Shown one piece after another: positions 34,742 to 48,948 of a DNA stretch of 64,000 nucleotides. The notes under the pieces were generated by a model. The model saw nothing but the letters and a program-made list of their open reading frames with translations. It was not told where the DNA came from and made no database searches. The translations under genes were made by a program, and so were the position numbers. Origin of the DNA: Artocarpus heterophyllus (taxonomy: Eukaryota; Streptophyta; Magnoliopsida; Rosales; Moraceae); contig CM046353.1 of assembly GCA_025403435.1 (NCBI GenBank), positions 17,447,875 to 17,511,874 on the forward strand. Direction: 5' to 3'. Every line of letters begins with the position of its first letter. Position 1 is the first letter of the stretch.

Positions 34742-36240
34742 TAAAAATGTGTCTTACCAGCTCGATGGGAAAAGGGTTGGTGCCTCTCATAAAGGATGGC
34801 CCTACCAAGCTAGATAAATTTTAGTGGTATACTATTTTTTTTTACTACCATTACTATTGTGTTTTGCTGTTTTTTTTTTCATATAATTTTTCTTAGTTAA
34901 AAGACCAAAAATACTCTTAAATAACATATATTTGTCCAACCTTAACTCAAAATACATAAAAACAATAATGTTTTTATATTTATTAAAAGTGATGTATTTT
35001 AAATTTTCTCATAAAAATGATAAAATTAAAAAACAATACCATTGACATGGTATTTCTTAAATTGACCCACCAAGCCTTCTGTGAGAGGCTTGGGCCCTGC
35101 CCTGTTGGAATCAAATATTAATACTCTACATTGGTAATACAGTTATGCTTAATCGAGCGGCTTTACACTCGATCTAATGACTTTAATTGTTTTACACTAA
35201 TTGTACTATAACAAATAAGTGACATGAACTGTTTGATATGCGTACATATTGTTTCACCACACGTTGAAAAAAGAATGTTTGGCCTTTTAGTTAGAATTGA
35301 AGTTTTAAGTTTAAAAACTATAGCATGTAAGAGCTTTATATGCTTTTTATTAAGTTGCTGAAAGAGTTTTATATTGTAGTCGATTAGAATTGAAGTGCCA
35401 AATGAAATATATGAAAAAACCAAAATGCAAAAACAAAAGATTAATAAGATAAACTTTTGATAGCATAACACCAAAATGCATAAACAAATCCTTGAAAATT
35501 CATAATATAAACTTCTAATAAACTATACCAAAACCCTAAAAAAAATCCCAAACAATATATTAATATTCATAAAATAAATGAACACAAACTTAAGAAAACC
35601 AAACAACAAAAAAAGCATGAGAACATCAAACCCAGAAGTATCATTAAAAAAATTTGAAAAAACCCGCAAAACCTATTAAAATACTCTCAGACCCATCAAT
35701 TTCTTGGTTATCCATCACCGAAATTAACACACAAAAAACATTTCATCAAACAAAATTTAAACATGTGAAAAACAAAAAACAAAAATGCATAAAACTCACG
35801 GCATGAAGGTTGAAAACCCTCTTTAGAACGAATAATCGCTATTATCTCTTGAATCGGTCTTCAATTGTAACGTTTTCAACACAAGCCCTACAATAGTGAA
35901 GGAGAGAAGAGACGGGAGGAAATTAAATTTTTGAGATAAGAGAAAAATTATGTGTAGGGTTTTCTCTTCTTTAACCGTTTGCATCCCCTCCTAAACAAGG
36001 GCACAATTGTAAATGCCCCAAGAAAGAGCCCCATGTGATAGGCAAGTCTTTTTTTATTCTTTTTACGCATTTAGGATCGACAATACTAAAAAAAAATAAA
36101 GGCTAACGAGTTATTTTTTAAAAAATTTGAAGACTTATAGGGCAATATACTCTTAAATAAATTCGAACACAAATGTTTGAGTTAAATAGTGACGTCAACC
36201 TCCAATGTTTTGTAATCAGGAAAGTTATTATCTTTTAGGA
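33623..36240. other. Intergenic DNA, no gene recognised
   Basis: A GC-richer patch at 33700-34050 has no recognisable domain. 34050-34170 is a T/G-rich low-complexity tract (ttttgttttg). A (TA)n run lies at 34709-34738. The rest is AT-rich. Confidence 0.45.
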
Positions 36241-36434
36241 TGTGCAATATACATATATACATGCCATTACTTCGGTACATCAAAAGTACCAAAACTTCAC
36301 CCACGTATCACTGCATTGCTTAACTGTTGGCTACGACATATCTTTAGCAGATCTTATGAGAAGATCTTGTCAGACCTATAAATCTTGCAAATTCAAAGTA
36401 GGGGGGAACCTGGAGTTCCCGGTTTGAAGGGAGG

Positions 36435-36613
36435 ACGAGGTGTTTGAAAGTGGTAAAAATTACTTAATTTTTATCATAATTTTAGTTATAAATAATATAA
36501 AATTTTTACATGTTATAATAATAATAATTAAATATATTATAATATAAAATTCTTACATGTTATAATAAAAGTAATTTTTATCATTGGCTCTCATCACTCT
36601 TCTAAACACCCTA
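36435..36613. mobile_element. MITE related to the GTGTTTGG family
   Basis: Ends GGTGTTTGAAAGTGG and CTTCTAAACACCC are imperfect inverted repeats. The interior has two copies of a ttacatgttataataa motif shared with the other members. No clean target duplication is visible. Confidence 0.5.
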
Positions 36614-38032
36614 GAAGTTAACTTTTTAATTGTTAAAAAATGAGGTTACGGGGGAGTGTGCTGTCATTGCACCATGAATCGTGTAATTTTTAGTCTTAAA
36701 AAACCGATAGGAAAACGTCACGGTGACATCCCATTGAGAAAAGATTGTTACATAACCGGAAAAGGAAGTAATTTTCCCGGACTTTTTGACAATGTTTGTG
36801 AAAAAAAAAAAAAAGGAAGCAATGTCGGAAGGTTGTGTTAAGTTTAATTAGGTTTATTGTAAAAGAGGAAGAGTACCGTTGTATCTTTTGAACCATAAAT
36901 TGTAATGCTAGTGAGAGTTTTAGTTTTTTATTGAAAGTAATTTTGAAGATATGAGAAGAAAATGTAAAGGAAAATTGTTGAAAAATACGTTTTTTGTGTT
37001 TTAATAATGGTGTAATTGATTTAGTTTACTGTTTTGCTTGAAAAAAAAGAGAGTAAAGAATGCAAAATGAATAGTTGAAAAAGAGAAAAAAAGAGTATCA
37101 ATTTTGGTTTAATCGAAAGCACCGATTTATACATAATAAAATTTAATTTCATTACTATTGAACAATTTAGATTAAATGTAAGGAAAACAAAAGTAATAAC
37201 AAGCGACTTTGACGATTGTATTTTTATGAAATGTAACGAAACAAAAGTAATCATAAGTTCAATATTACTCAATCCAAAAGTATGAAAAAAATTAAAAGTG
37301 ATAGTAGGAGAACTGAAAGCCTAGCAAGTAGCGAAATGATAGTTCCATATTACAAATAAATAGTGTTAATAAAAAAGATAGTTAAAAGAGAAACATATAA
37401 TGCGGTGGCCCAAAAAGAAGTGACAATTACACATAAAGCTTTGTACTTGTGGCAATAAACCTATTACATGCGTCGAAGTAAGAATGCATCATCGTCCCAA
37501 TAAGAGCTTTCATCATGCATCCTCATGTCGGCATCTAGAAGGGGATAAAATGATTAGTTCCTTGATTATGTTCTTTGTCATATAACGGAGTATATTCCAA
37601 GGTGTTCAGTGTTGTCGTGTTGATGTCGACATTTTGGCCGGAGTGAGGAAACTGATTATATTGCATGGACCTCAAATTTTGATTGAAATGTGACAAAGTG
37701 TTCGTTCTTCTGTTATGTCAAAGGCTGCGTTTTACCTTGTTGTGTCCATGCCTTTTGTATATAGCACATTTCCTTCTTCTACTTATGGTGGTTGAACCAG
37801 TGGTTGAATATTGTTCATGCAGTGGCCTGTTTGTAGTTTCTTTAATCCTTGGCACTATAAGATCTCGCAACGCTGTGAATGATAGGGTAGAATCATGGCC
37901 AGATTCTGAACTACAATGAGTTAAATTGATTATACTTATGGGAATCACCCAATTAGTGCAATAAATATTCCCCTTATTTATTTATGGCGCCTAGGTCAAC
38001 AAACTGCATTCAGTAAAGTGGGCCGCCGAATA
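36614..38032. other. Intergenic DNA with a possible decayed gene segment
   Basis: 37470-37980 is less AT-rich and has open frames on both strands, but no domain is recognised. It abuts the hAT-like element at 38041, so it may be the interrupted target sequence. Confidence 0.4.
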
Positions 38033-38781
38033 GTTCTTTATAGGGGTGAACAACGGACGGGTAGGCGGTTTTTGGGTGGGTACGGGACAGTTTTTTTAAG
38101 TGGCGGGTTGGCGATTAACCAACCCACAAACCGCCCATGGAGTAGCGGGCGGTTTCGGTTTGGGGGCGGGCGGGTGCGGGCGGTGCCGGCGGGTTGGGCG
38201 GGTTGGGTCTACACTAATGTACAATATAATTTTTTGAGCTCTTTTTTATTAAAAAAAAGTGAAGAAAATTTGTAAAAAATATAAGACGATAATGTATGAA
38301 GCATTCTCAACAACAACCAAGTTTGACGCCTAAAGACAATAACCATATTCACAACAAATTAAGAAACATAATCATTCATTGCAACAAGAAACATCAACTA
38401 TATATGAAGTGATGAACAAAGTCAAGAATTCTTGTTCTTCCATAAAACATGTTCATTGGGTTCGAAAATAACAGGATACTACAGATGAAATGATGAACAA
38501 AGTCAAATGTTCTTTTTCTTTTTAAAGAATGAGGAGTGAGAGAGGTTTAGATTAAGTTTTTTTTTTTTTTTTTTTTTTTTTTAAGAATTAGGCGGGCGGG
38601 TTCGGGTTGAACCCGCCCCCTAAAATTTAAAACCGTACCCTCCCGCCAACATATGTAGGCGGGCGGGTTGAACCCGCCAATGGACGGGTTGAACCCGCAT
38701 AGTCTTTTTTTTAGGCGGACGGACGACGGTTGCGGGCGGCCGACGGTTGCGGAGCGGTTTTTGTTCACCCCTAGTTCTTCA
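38033..38781. mobile_element. hAT-like non-autonomous element with 13-bp perfect terminal inverted repeats
   Basis: TAGGGGTGAACAA (38041-38053) and TTGTTCACCCCTA (38761-38773) are perfect inverted repeats. The flanking 8-mers GTTCTTTA (38033-38040) and GTTCTTCA (38774-38781) match at 7 of 8 positions. Sub-terminal sequence is rich in gcgggcgg-type repeats in both orientations and includes a 25-base poly-T near 38558-38582. No transposase ORF is present. Confidence 0.85.
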
Positions 38782-39653
38782 ATTTCACTCCAATTTCTAT
38801 GTTATCCCTGTTGTCTTAATTCTTTCTCTAAATCCGTTGTTAGCAATCCTCTGTTTGGGAGTTCTCAGGCAATTTTTTTTAGTCATGTCAAAACTTGAAG
38901 GATGGAGGGTCCCACCGCAATAATCGTAGGATCCTACAGGCTACGTCTTGTCAAATCAAGGCAGGGAGATACACAAAACCGAGTTACCTATGACATCGGT
39001 CCTCGAGGCAAATGATTACCTCTATACTACCTATCATTGCCTATACTTTGCTTACGCCCTCCAGATTCATCTCAATGGTTGTGACCTAAGTGAAATTTTG
39101 TGTCGATAAATAGATTTAAATTAGTGATTTAATTTAAATAAATATAATTTAAATTAAAATTTAAGTTAATAATTTAAATTGATTTGTAGATATGTATTTA
39201 AGTTTTAATTTGAGCTAAAATAAAATTAAAATTTATATTTAAAAAGGTAGTGAATATAATTTTTAATTTATTAATAAATCTAATAAAATTTTATGTTAAT
39301 GATCTTAAAAACTATACAATATAGATTTTGATTTGTTTATCTCTTTATTAGGAACATAGTGAAAAAAATCATCTTAATTTGATATTAAATGAAGAAGTTA
39401 TGATTTTTTTCCTCAAATATAAAAGAGAGAATTTTAATTTTACTGTAGTAAAGATATTTGAGTATCAAAAGTTTAAAAAGAATAAAAATTTTTAAAAATT
39501 AATTTTTTAATACTCAAATAATTAAAATTTTTTTAAAAATAAACATATATTTAAAAAAATTTTAATAATCAAATTTAAATTTAAGTCTTTTAAATTAAAA
39601 AATATATGAATCAAACAAACTTGGACTCATCAAGGGTATCGGACTGTACACCC

Positions 39654-39689
<36 letters not shown>

Positions 39690-41040
39690 GTAGAAATTTT
39701 AACGAATAAATTCATAAAAAGTCACATCCAACAATTAAAAATAAAAAATAGTTTACATATATATATATATATTTTACGATCTCATTAGGTAAAAGCAAAA
39801 GTACGTTTTTTTTTCAACGATTTATATCGTTTTTTAATCACCCAACAATTAAAAAAAATAAAAGTACATTTGTTCAGAAAAAAACATGAAAAGTTATATA
39901 TATTTCAAAATAATGTATAGGCTCTTATGTTTACAGCAATGTTCTTAAAAAAATAATAATAAACTTTTAACTTCCATGCCAATGGCACTATCATTTTTTT
40001 ATTTAACTATCCAGTATTTAGGAATCACTATTATTCAAGTTGTTGTAGGATCACGCATATAATGCTTCCAATACTATTTAGGGAAGTTGATTTAATAAAT
40101 TTTGTGAGGAGTTCATGTTTTAGTCACCTTTTCAGAAGCGAAATTGCATTTAAGAAATAAGAGACACAAATAGTAATGCCGACACAGATAACCCGTAGCA
40201 AATAAGGAGACTCGACCTTAGAAAAAGAATTGGATCCATGAGTAAATTTGGATGAATCTCAAGGGGAAAACATTTTCTGAGTTTCGACAACTAGAGACTG
40301 AATAGACATGCCAAATATTGAGCATGTATATGACTCTTTAAATAACACCTCTACAATCGATTAAATATTTCGATAGATCGTGATCAAGAGATAATGGCCC
40401 AAGGTCACTTGCTATATACTACATACGAAAATAAATTTACCAAACTAGACACACAACTATCCCTAAATAACGAACTAACAACACCTTTATTAGAAAAAAA
40501 AAAAAGTATTAAAACAAGAGAAAAGTTTGAAACAACACGAATAAATTTTCTCCAATGACAAAATGTCCTTCGATTCTAAGGAGGGATTGAGTGAGTGGCA
40601 TAGTAGGGTGCCAAAAAAGTGATCAATAAACCACGAGCCCACCGACATGTGGAGGGCATTTACCACTAGCACCAATCTTCGGCTAAGGCACACACTGCAC
40701 CAGCAGCTTTGTGATGTCGAAGGGATCAAAACCCCCAGAGCTGCAGGCTCACTAAAACTTTGATGCACTCTAATCTGGAGGTTAAAAGTATGTCGAAGAC
40801 TACCCATAACTCAAACATACCCACCATTGCCAGCAATAGAGAACCTACCTAAGCACTAACAACCCTTTCTCAGGGCTAAAAATTAGTGACCAACCTAGAT
40901 TTAACACAAAAAAAATAAGCCAAACAAGATGACATAAGGATAAAGATACCTATTGGGGTATAATTTGATCAGGCTTAAATTGTCTAAAGGCCCAAAACGA
41001 TGGTTTAGAGTTGCGATTAGAGCAAGTTGAACAAAACCGA
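38782..41040. other. AT-rich intergenic DNA with (TA)n runs
   Basis: A (TA)n tract lies at 39655-39688 and a shorter one near 39757-39774. A 105-codon reverse frame (40490-40807) has no recognised domain and is not called as a gene. Confidence 0.45.
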
Positions 41041-41640
41041 ATGACTCAGCTATTCGACGTGAGAAGTACCCTTCATACATATAACTGAGTTAAGGCTTTG
41101 ATGGGTACAATTAGTTCGATCAAATATAAATTCGTTATTTATTCGGATAACATTGTTGTAGGTTTGTTTTCCAAGTATTCGTTCGATGGAGTCGATTTAC
41201 ATGAATTGATAGTTATGAACATGTCCAGCCATGAACTAAGACATGAGGAAAGCACGATTCTTGTGGCTTGTCGTAGATCGACACGTGTCCCACTATTACG
41301 GTTACCTCCAGCATTATCACCCACTCTTTCAGTTGGTTGGAAGTCACGACTTATCTTTGCCCTCTATATAAAGGAGCGTCATCTTAAATTGTAGACACGA
41401 AAAAAACAATATACAGAAACTCTATCAAATTTTCTTCTTATTCTCATCCTTGTAATCTGTACTCTTTGAATTTGTACATAGTGAAGAATAGTGGACGTAG
41501 CTCTCTTTATAGAGTGAATCACTATAAATCTGCATGTGTAGTATCTTTTACCTCTTCAGCATTATTTTTTTTCATTTGGTTTCGATTTGTTAATTGTTTT
41601 CTACAATTAGTCTAACAAGTTTTCTTTGAAGTTAACACAT
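41040..41640 (+). repeat. LTR-like fragment
   Basis: The segment has a TATA box (ccctctatataaaggagc, about 41360), then a leader with tcatccttgtaatctgtact and a block ggacgtagctctctttatag. This architecture resembles the R-U5 region of plant LTR elements. It ends near gtctaaca (about 41618). Borders and a target duplication were not resolved. Confidence 0.4.
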
Positions 41641-41909
41641 CAAAATAACGGTGATTTGATGGCCCAAATCCATGAAAAAGAACATATTAATCTAGATTAA
41701 CATATTTTATATTGGATTGTAGATCTAATGTCTACAAGACCCTAAGGAGAGAGAATCTTTGAGAAAGAGAGTTTTTTACAATAAAAAATGTAAAACAATA
41801 CTTGTTATAATCCCATCTTTTATCATGCTTTTTAGTCAAATTAAAACAATAAAAAGAGTGAAACATTAATCTTTATTATCATGTTCCTTTTCTCGACTGA
41901 TTAATTTAT

Positions 41910-42061
41910 CAAAATTTGTGTCTTAAATGTAGCTGTATGCTCATAAAAAGTATTGGGTTTAAATGTCCATTACTCCCTTCACATATCAAAAGTTGTGTCT
42001 TAAATGTAGCTGTATGCTCATAAAAAAGTATTGGGTTTAAATGTCCATTACTCCCTTCACA
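41910..42061. repeat. Two tandem copies of a ~76-bp unit
   Basis: The block from gtgtcttaaatgtagctgta through ccattactcccttcaca occurs twice in succession with one A-length difference. It is a recent local duplication. Confidence 0.85.
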
Positions 42062-42260
42062 CTCCAAGTTCAATTAAAAAGGAAAAAGGCTCGAGAAAAA
42101 ATTACAATACATGACCAAATAATTATTATAAAATAGAAATTCAATAGGCCAAATTATGTGGGCTTTTCCAAACCCCATAAGTCGAAACTAATTGCTAGTT
42201 TATTGAAAATGGGGATTCACATAAATGCTATTTTTTTTACACTCAATTTTTCTAACTCCC

Positions 42261-42500
42261 ACATGTTCCGCTAGGGCATGCCCATATGTCCTCGTGGGAC
42301 AGTCCAGAAACCACCCAAATTTCCACATGTCCTACCAAGACATTACTTCTCAAAAGACATTTCTACATGTCTCGTCGGGACATTTCTACATGTCACATTG
42401 GGACATTGCGGCTGGACATACATTTCTTTATGAAAACCTCCTAAATGTCTCGTTGGGACATTCTTTCTCAAAAACCTCATACATATCTTGCTGGGACATC
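42261..42500. repeat. Degenerate array of palindromic acatgtc...gggacat motifs
   Basis: About seven variants of an imperfect hairpin motif of the form ATGTCnCGnnGGGACAT are spread through 240 bases (for example acatgtctcgtcgggacat near 42366). Each can fold on itself. No ORF explains the pattern. Confidence 0.6.
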
Positions 42501-42689
42501 TAAACAAAAATAATAGAAACCAACACCACAAAAAAAACACAAACAAAAACATAAAAAAGGCAAAAAAAAAAAAAAACTAGATAACAACACCGTTGGTGAC
42601 CATGGCCACCACACTTCCTTCGACACCAGTGACGATCTTCTCTCATTTTTTTCCTCTCTTTCTTTCTCTCTCTCATGGTGCACTAGTCA

Positions 42690-43140
42690 CCACCATCACT
42701 GGTCACCTTGAACCAAATAGAAACACACATCATTGGATCTGCGATCCTCAACCATGGCTTTGACAAGTGAGATGCGACAGCAACAGATTTGTAATCCTCA
42801 TCAACGGCTTTGACAATTGATGATGAGGCAAGACACGAGAGCAGTAGATCTACAATCCTCATTAATGACTTCAACGATAGATGAGGAAGTGAGATGCAAT
42901 AGCTTTAGATCTTCGACTCGAGGATGAAACCAGCTCTGGCGATAATCAACGGTAGATCTGAGGCGAGAAAGATGACTCCAAAAATCTGCGGCGACTCAAG
43001 GATGAAACCAGCTCTGGCAACAACGACAATAAATCTATAGCGAGGAAGACGACTCGAGCTCTTTGCGATGACTCGAGGACGAAACCATCTCTAGCGACAA
43101 CAACGACAGACTGCGGTGAGGAAGAAGACTCTGGTGATTG
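42690..43140. repeat. Imperfect tandem repeats, two local arrays
   Basis: 42715-42900 contains three variants of a block with gatctgcgatcctca / gatttgtaatcctcatcaa / gatctacaatcctcatta. 42910-43120 contains three variants of a roughly 70-80-bp unit with gactcgaggatgaaacc, agctctggcga and gcgaggaag. They are possibly UTR-like parts of an old retroelement. Confidence 0.55.
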
Positions 43141-43158
43141 ACGACTTAATCCCCAATG

Positions 43159-43769
43159 GCAACGGCTAGGAGTGGTAATTCATGTCGACGGATCGTATTC
43201 GTGTTAGGTTGAAGCTCAAAAATGTAAAAAATACCACGACATTAACCCGACCCATCACACGAATAGGTTAGAAAATCTTGACACTAACATAACTCATTTT
43301 GATACGGGTTGATATGAACATGACTCACCTTGACCCATGAGCTATGTAGCATACAACCCTTAATTAACCCGTAACTCGAAATCAACCCACAACCCGAAAT
43401 CAACCTGTAATATGTTCTAACTTTAAGTTATAATCTATGCGCCAAAATTATATAAAACTAGGATAAAATACATATTTCTCAAAATTAAATCACTTTCATA
43501 TGACAAAACACATCAAATTTAGTGTCAATTGATTAATGCTATACATATTAGGGCAAAATAGTTTTCAAAAAATAATAAAGTATTAAGTTGCGGATCAATT
43601 TAATGTCAAGCTAGTGTCAAGTGGGTTGACACAAACACAACTCGTTTTTAGGCGGGTTAATTTTGAGTTGACACGAAAATAACCTGTAGCTTATTTTTTT
43701 GACATCAACCCGTAAAAAATTGTGTCTTGTTGTCGTGTCATAACCTCTATTGCCAGGCCTAATGACGGC
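43159..43769. mobile_element. hAT-like non-autonomous element
   Basis: The element spans 43167-43761. Left end TAGGAGTGGTAAT and right end (reverse complement) TAGGCCTGGCAAT are imperfect inverted repeats. The flanking 8-mers GCAACGGC and ATGACGGC share the last five bases. The interior has repeated gacac/acccg motifs and no transposase. The target duplication is degraded, so confidence is lower than for the other two hAT-like elements. Confidence 0.6.
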
Positions 43770-44917
43770 GACAACGGTGGGAAGATTTCGGTGATTGGAA
43801 CAATTTTACAGAGGGATGAGAGAGAGGGGAATAGAGAGTGAGAGGAGAGAGAATAGGGAAATTGGAAAAAGAAATGAAAGAAAAAAAGAAAAATAAAAAA
43901 GTGGCATAAAATTTTGCAAGTTTCGCTTTTGTGGCATAAAAAATAGAAAGGAGAAAAATATGACCTAATATGTAATTTTCTCTTTTGAAAGTACTTTAAA
44001 AAATGGATTCAAGTTATATTAACTAAATTGATTTGATATCAGAGAAAAAAAAAAAACCTAGATTGGTTTGTTATTCTTGGATTGTGCAGCCAACTTAACA
44101 TATGTTGCCTTAACCTCTTGCTTTTAACTAGACAGTTTATTAGTCTAAATCTAATGTCGATACTGCTTTTATTTATAATTCATTACACAAATTTAAAGAT
44201 GGTGACAAACAACTGGAATTGCTCGTTTTCTGGAGAAATGCATTGTTTGGACTCTTTATGCTATAATACTTTACCAATTTAATATTATTATCGTTTTCTA
44301 AAACATTATGTAAACATTTGCTCTATTTTTTTTAAAACTGTCGTATTTTATTTTATTACAGATATATGTATATATTTATGTATGTATGTTTGTTTGCTTC
44401 TATATTTTTTCACTTGTATCTTCAAACCAGTTGGAAGTATGTGTATTCAACGTGCCAAGTTTTTTGAAACGTGAATGTAAAATTTGTTTTCAAGCTTAAT
44501 TAAATCTATTGACTTATTATTCTTTCATTCAGTATAAAAAAGTATTTAAATATACTCATATTTTAGAAAAAAATATATTAGTGGAGTTTAGAAAAAAAAA
44601 ATGTATATATATATATATTAGTGGACTAAATTAAATAGTAAATAATTTAGGAAGTGTATGTGAAAAAACAATACTTGAATTGGTTGGAAGAAAAGGGCCT
44701 TTAAACAGGGCATACTTGAGACAATTTATTTTAACAAATCAATTAGGGAAAAAGGTATTAGGGACATATTTGTAAAAGGCATTAGGCACATGTGAGAAAA
44801 GTTAATTCAATAGGAATAAATCGGAACAAAAAAAATAAAATACCTAAAAATATATTATTTAAAAAATAAACAAAAAAGTACATGGGACATGGATGGAAAC
44901 AAATGTTTAATTATATA

Positions 44918-45618
44918 TTATGGGCCAATTTGGTATTGTTGTGCTGTGTTTTTTTTTTATTGTGTTGTGCTTTTGCTGTATTGTTTAGTAGACCAAAAGC
45001 AAGTAGGTGTTTGATAAATTATTTTTGAAGCTGCCGTGAATATCAAAAACAGAATTATAGGTATTAGGTAAATTATGTATAGAATTGTTGTGGAGATGTG
45101 TAATAACAAAATAGACATGTTTTACTAAATATGTTTACAGTTTTAGTTTTCTAATTTTAATTTATACACGTAATATTTATGCATCAAAATGATAAAAAGA
45201 TATAATTTTATTGTTATTATTCAATATATTCTTAGAAAAATAAGTTACTTTTAGTAAATGAGATAAATTATATGTTCATGTAAAAGAAATAACTTTAAAA
45301 GATCACGATGACATTAAAAAGTTACTTTATAAATTAATTTTAAACTTTTAATATTGATGTTATTTTAATTTGTTATAGAAAAATGGATAGATTGAAAATT
45401 ATGTATTATTATTAAGGCTAGTTTAGTAATATTAGATTATGACAGTAGAAGCTGTTGTAAAAAAATAAACCCCTGACCTACTTTTCAACTTTTCCTGACA
45501 GACAATTGTTTTTAGAAGCAACTTTATAAAAGTAGATTTTATCAAACACGTTAAACTGCTGCAGACGGTTACAAAAGCTAAAAGCAATCTTTAAAAGCAA
45601 ATGCTAAATAAGCCTTAT
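44918..45618. mobile_element. Harbinger-like non-autonomous element, TTAT flanks
   Basis: 44922-45614 begins GGGCCAATTTGGTATT and ends with the complement of GGCTTATTTAGCATTTGC. These are imperfect inverted repeats. TTAT flanks both ends (44918-44921 and 45615-45618), consistent with a TTA-type duplication. No ORF. Confidence 0.55.
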
Positions 45619-48056
45619 ATGTGCAACAAACAAATAAACCAGATTTGAGAGGAAAATTAGCATGTTAATGATCATATATAAATCTAAAGATAAATATGAG
45701 AAAATAATACTTGAAAACAAGATGAAAATGTCTACAATTTTGTCTACATTTGCACAACAATATCCATATTTTGAAACCTCAGTATAGATATAAGGGGAAG
45801 GTTTTTCTTCTTGTATCTCTGTAAAATATACACAATGTCTATAAATATCCTCAGTATCAATGAATATCCATAAATATTTAAGATATTTCTAGAAATATCT
45901 ATAAGATGCCTAAAAACACCAGAAAAATTTTATTTTCTTTTTACAAATATCAATTGTGTGGGACTTTTTTTAAATCAATAAAAAAGTATTTATTAAGATT
46001 CAGTTAGTCTTTATATAATTTTTATTTTTTAAATGAATAGTTTAGAACTTTATAAGATTAAGTCAAATATCTTTATGTTCGTTCACTAAAGAATAGAAGA
46101 TTTTATGCATGCTACACACGAAGAAGACCATAATTGTACCTTATAGGGCAGTAGGTAAAGGTATTAGGGCAATTTGAAAGCAACATGTAAGAAACACATG
46201 TGTCTCAAATGAGTCAAACTGATAGATATTCTGTTATCTTGAGTTTTGATTTCATGAATTTAGGAACTATCCAAAATTCTTATGGTTCTAATATTTCTTA
46301 TAGTCCTCAAAAAAGGTCGAGTTTCAAATTTAAAATCAAAATAGATTCTTTGATACACTTACATATTTTCGACCATAAATTAATGTTAAAATGATATTAC
46401 AAATCCATGAAGACTACTCATTAAGTTGGATAAAACAATAATATCCAATTTATGGATTAACAGTAGAAAGAGATCAAGAAACTTTCATGCCTCCAGAACT
46501 ATTCAAGGAGATAGCATCCTAGCAAACATGTTGTTTAGATCATTGGAACCTATATATTTGATTTCTAACCTGCTAGCAACCCTTTTTGGCATTGAAGAAT
46601 CTTGAAGTTTTATCTATTTTATTAGGTTTTGACAATAGTTTTTTTTTTAATGTATTTTATATGTTTGGTGGTTTTCTATGTACTCTATTACATTATTGTA
46701 CCTTATTTTTAATGAGTGTGTAAAATAATGTTAGAACCATAATCAATATATTATTATAATGACTTTCTTTATGCTATGAAAAAAACTCATATTAGACCAA
46801 ATATGTATTAATAATGTTATTACATTAGTTTAAATTAAGTAATATTGAATCTTTTGGCGTTTTGTAAAGTTTTAAGAAAAAATTTTAAGTTTTTCTCAAA
46901 GATATCTGTTTTTTTCCTTGAATATCCATTAACATTGATGTTTCCCTCGACATTATCCATAAATCAAAACCTCAAAAACTTTGTTAACATCGACATTTTT
47001 GTCCTTGCTTGAGAATGACAAAAAAAAGGTTAAGTAGTAACGTATTTGAAAAAAGTACTTCAAATAGGAGTAATTTTTAGAAAATGTGTTTATGAGAAAA
47101 TTGTAATTCCATGGGTTATTTGAAGAAAAAATGTTTTAGTAGGAACGTAATTTAAGAAAACTATTTTAGTAGGGGCAATTATAAAAAAAAAAATTTACGA
47201 GGATCAATTTTGATGTAACAAAAATTACATAGTTAACGAAGGACACATTTATAAAAACATTTTGAGATAAAAAAATTAGAAAAAAGTATTACACCTAGTA
47301 ATGAAAAGATGAGTTTTTAGTGACTTTTTCAATAAAATTTCTTTCATCTTTCATTAAGAAAAAAAATGCGCTTGGTAAAATGTTTCTTGGAGCATAAAAT
47401 AACACTCACCATCACCGTGTAATGCTTAGGAGACATTTTCTTCTTCTTTCAGAATGAGGTGTTAGAGATTTTTTTGGTCCAACATTAAAAGAAATCAATT
47501 ACATATTTGGATTTTACTAAAAATCAATAATATATTTAAATGAATTCAACTAAATATATTTAGAACACAACAATAAAGAATAAAATAGCTATTGTAAAAT
47601 TTAAACAATAATAATAAATAATAAAAAGATAAGAACTGAGTATGTTTAAAAAAAGTGTTGTTTGATATTAATATTAAAATAAAGTTTGAAGAGTGGGCTG
47701 TATTTTTTTATGCTCCACTTTTAACATTTGATTCACAAAAAAAAAAAAAAAGTTTGAAGGATGTGCATCGTTTGTGTTTCTCAGTTAGGGTTGGAGTTTA
47801 AAGTCACAATTTGGCTAGTCTTTGAACTCCTGACCCTAGAGAGAGAGCTTTGGGCTTCATGGTGATGCCGATGGTGTTGATCTTGTTGTCAAAGGCGATG
47901 CATTTTAGTGAGATGAAAGAAAGGGATAGGATTTTGGTCGCCTATTCTAGGTGTGTCGAAGCTCTACAACTTGCAATACTGAAGTTTTGTCACCCTATTG
48001 TAGTTATGTTGGAGATAAGAGGCATGTGTGGAAGGAGGTTTGGCATCAAAGATGGG
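45619..48056. other. AT-rich intergenic DNA
   Basis: No gene is recognised. 47760-48056 is less AT-rich and open on the plus strand, and it continues on the other side of the solo LTR at 51981. It could be an interrupted gene or transposon fragment of unknown identity. Confidence 0.45.
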
Positions 48057-48948
48057 GTTGCTGTTGGATAATAGTATGCAGCATAATATTAAAATTTTAT
48101 TGCAGAGTATTTTTTAAAACACAAGTTTGACACGTATTTGCATAAATTAACCAGATCTTACTAACCTCGTAAGCCAAAAAGCTCTACAATCCGTGAAAAG
48201 AAGTAACGTTCTAGAAGGACCTCAACTAACTCGCATTTTTTGCTATTCTCTATCAATGACTGGTGTGTATGTAGGCACACTCGTACAGCTCTTCCACCAA
48301 GCAACTTTCCTTCTAACCAATTGAGAAAACCCAAAGCTATAGTTCGTGATTTGTAAACAATAGCTATTCGGGGAGTTTTAGAGTCTCACTGGTAGAGTCT
48401 CAATTTAGATTTCTTAGCTGATCTAAACAACGTGTCTCACTCCCCTTTTTATAGAGGTTAGGCCTAAGAGTCAGTCCTTATCAGATAAGGCCTCAAAAAT
48501 TTGAATCGGAATCAAATTAGAAACAATATCTTATAAAATTCTCATAAAACACGTGATCTATTTATCGCTCGGTCGGTAGGCTAAATTGACAGATCGGCCT
48601 ACCAAACTTACTCTATCGGTAGGCTAAACTTGTGATAAATGATCCTTACAAATCTTTATTTCCATCCGAGATTCTTAGGATAGAGCTTTAGTTTTAATTC
48701 AAATAACCCAATAGAGAAGTTATTTGATTAAAACAGTAATATCTAGATAATCTCTATGAAAATAAATATTCATGATAATTCAACAAGTTTATCTTGAATT
48801 AATTTATTCAAAATTAATCCAACCGACAAACAAACATGAATTATTGGATCCCGATAATTCAACATGTTTATCTTGAATTAATTTTCATAAAATTAATTCA
48901 ACCGCTAAACAAACATGAATTATCTGATTTTATCGAATTTCAACCAAT

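Noticed and set aside
37683..37948. A possible protein-coding gene next to the hAT-like element
   Set aside because: Open frames exist on both strands but no domain, start context or splice structure could be supported.
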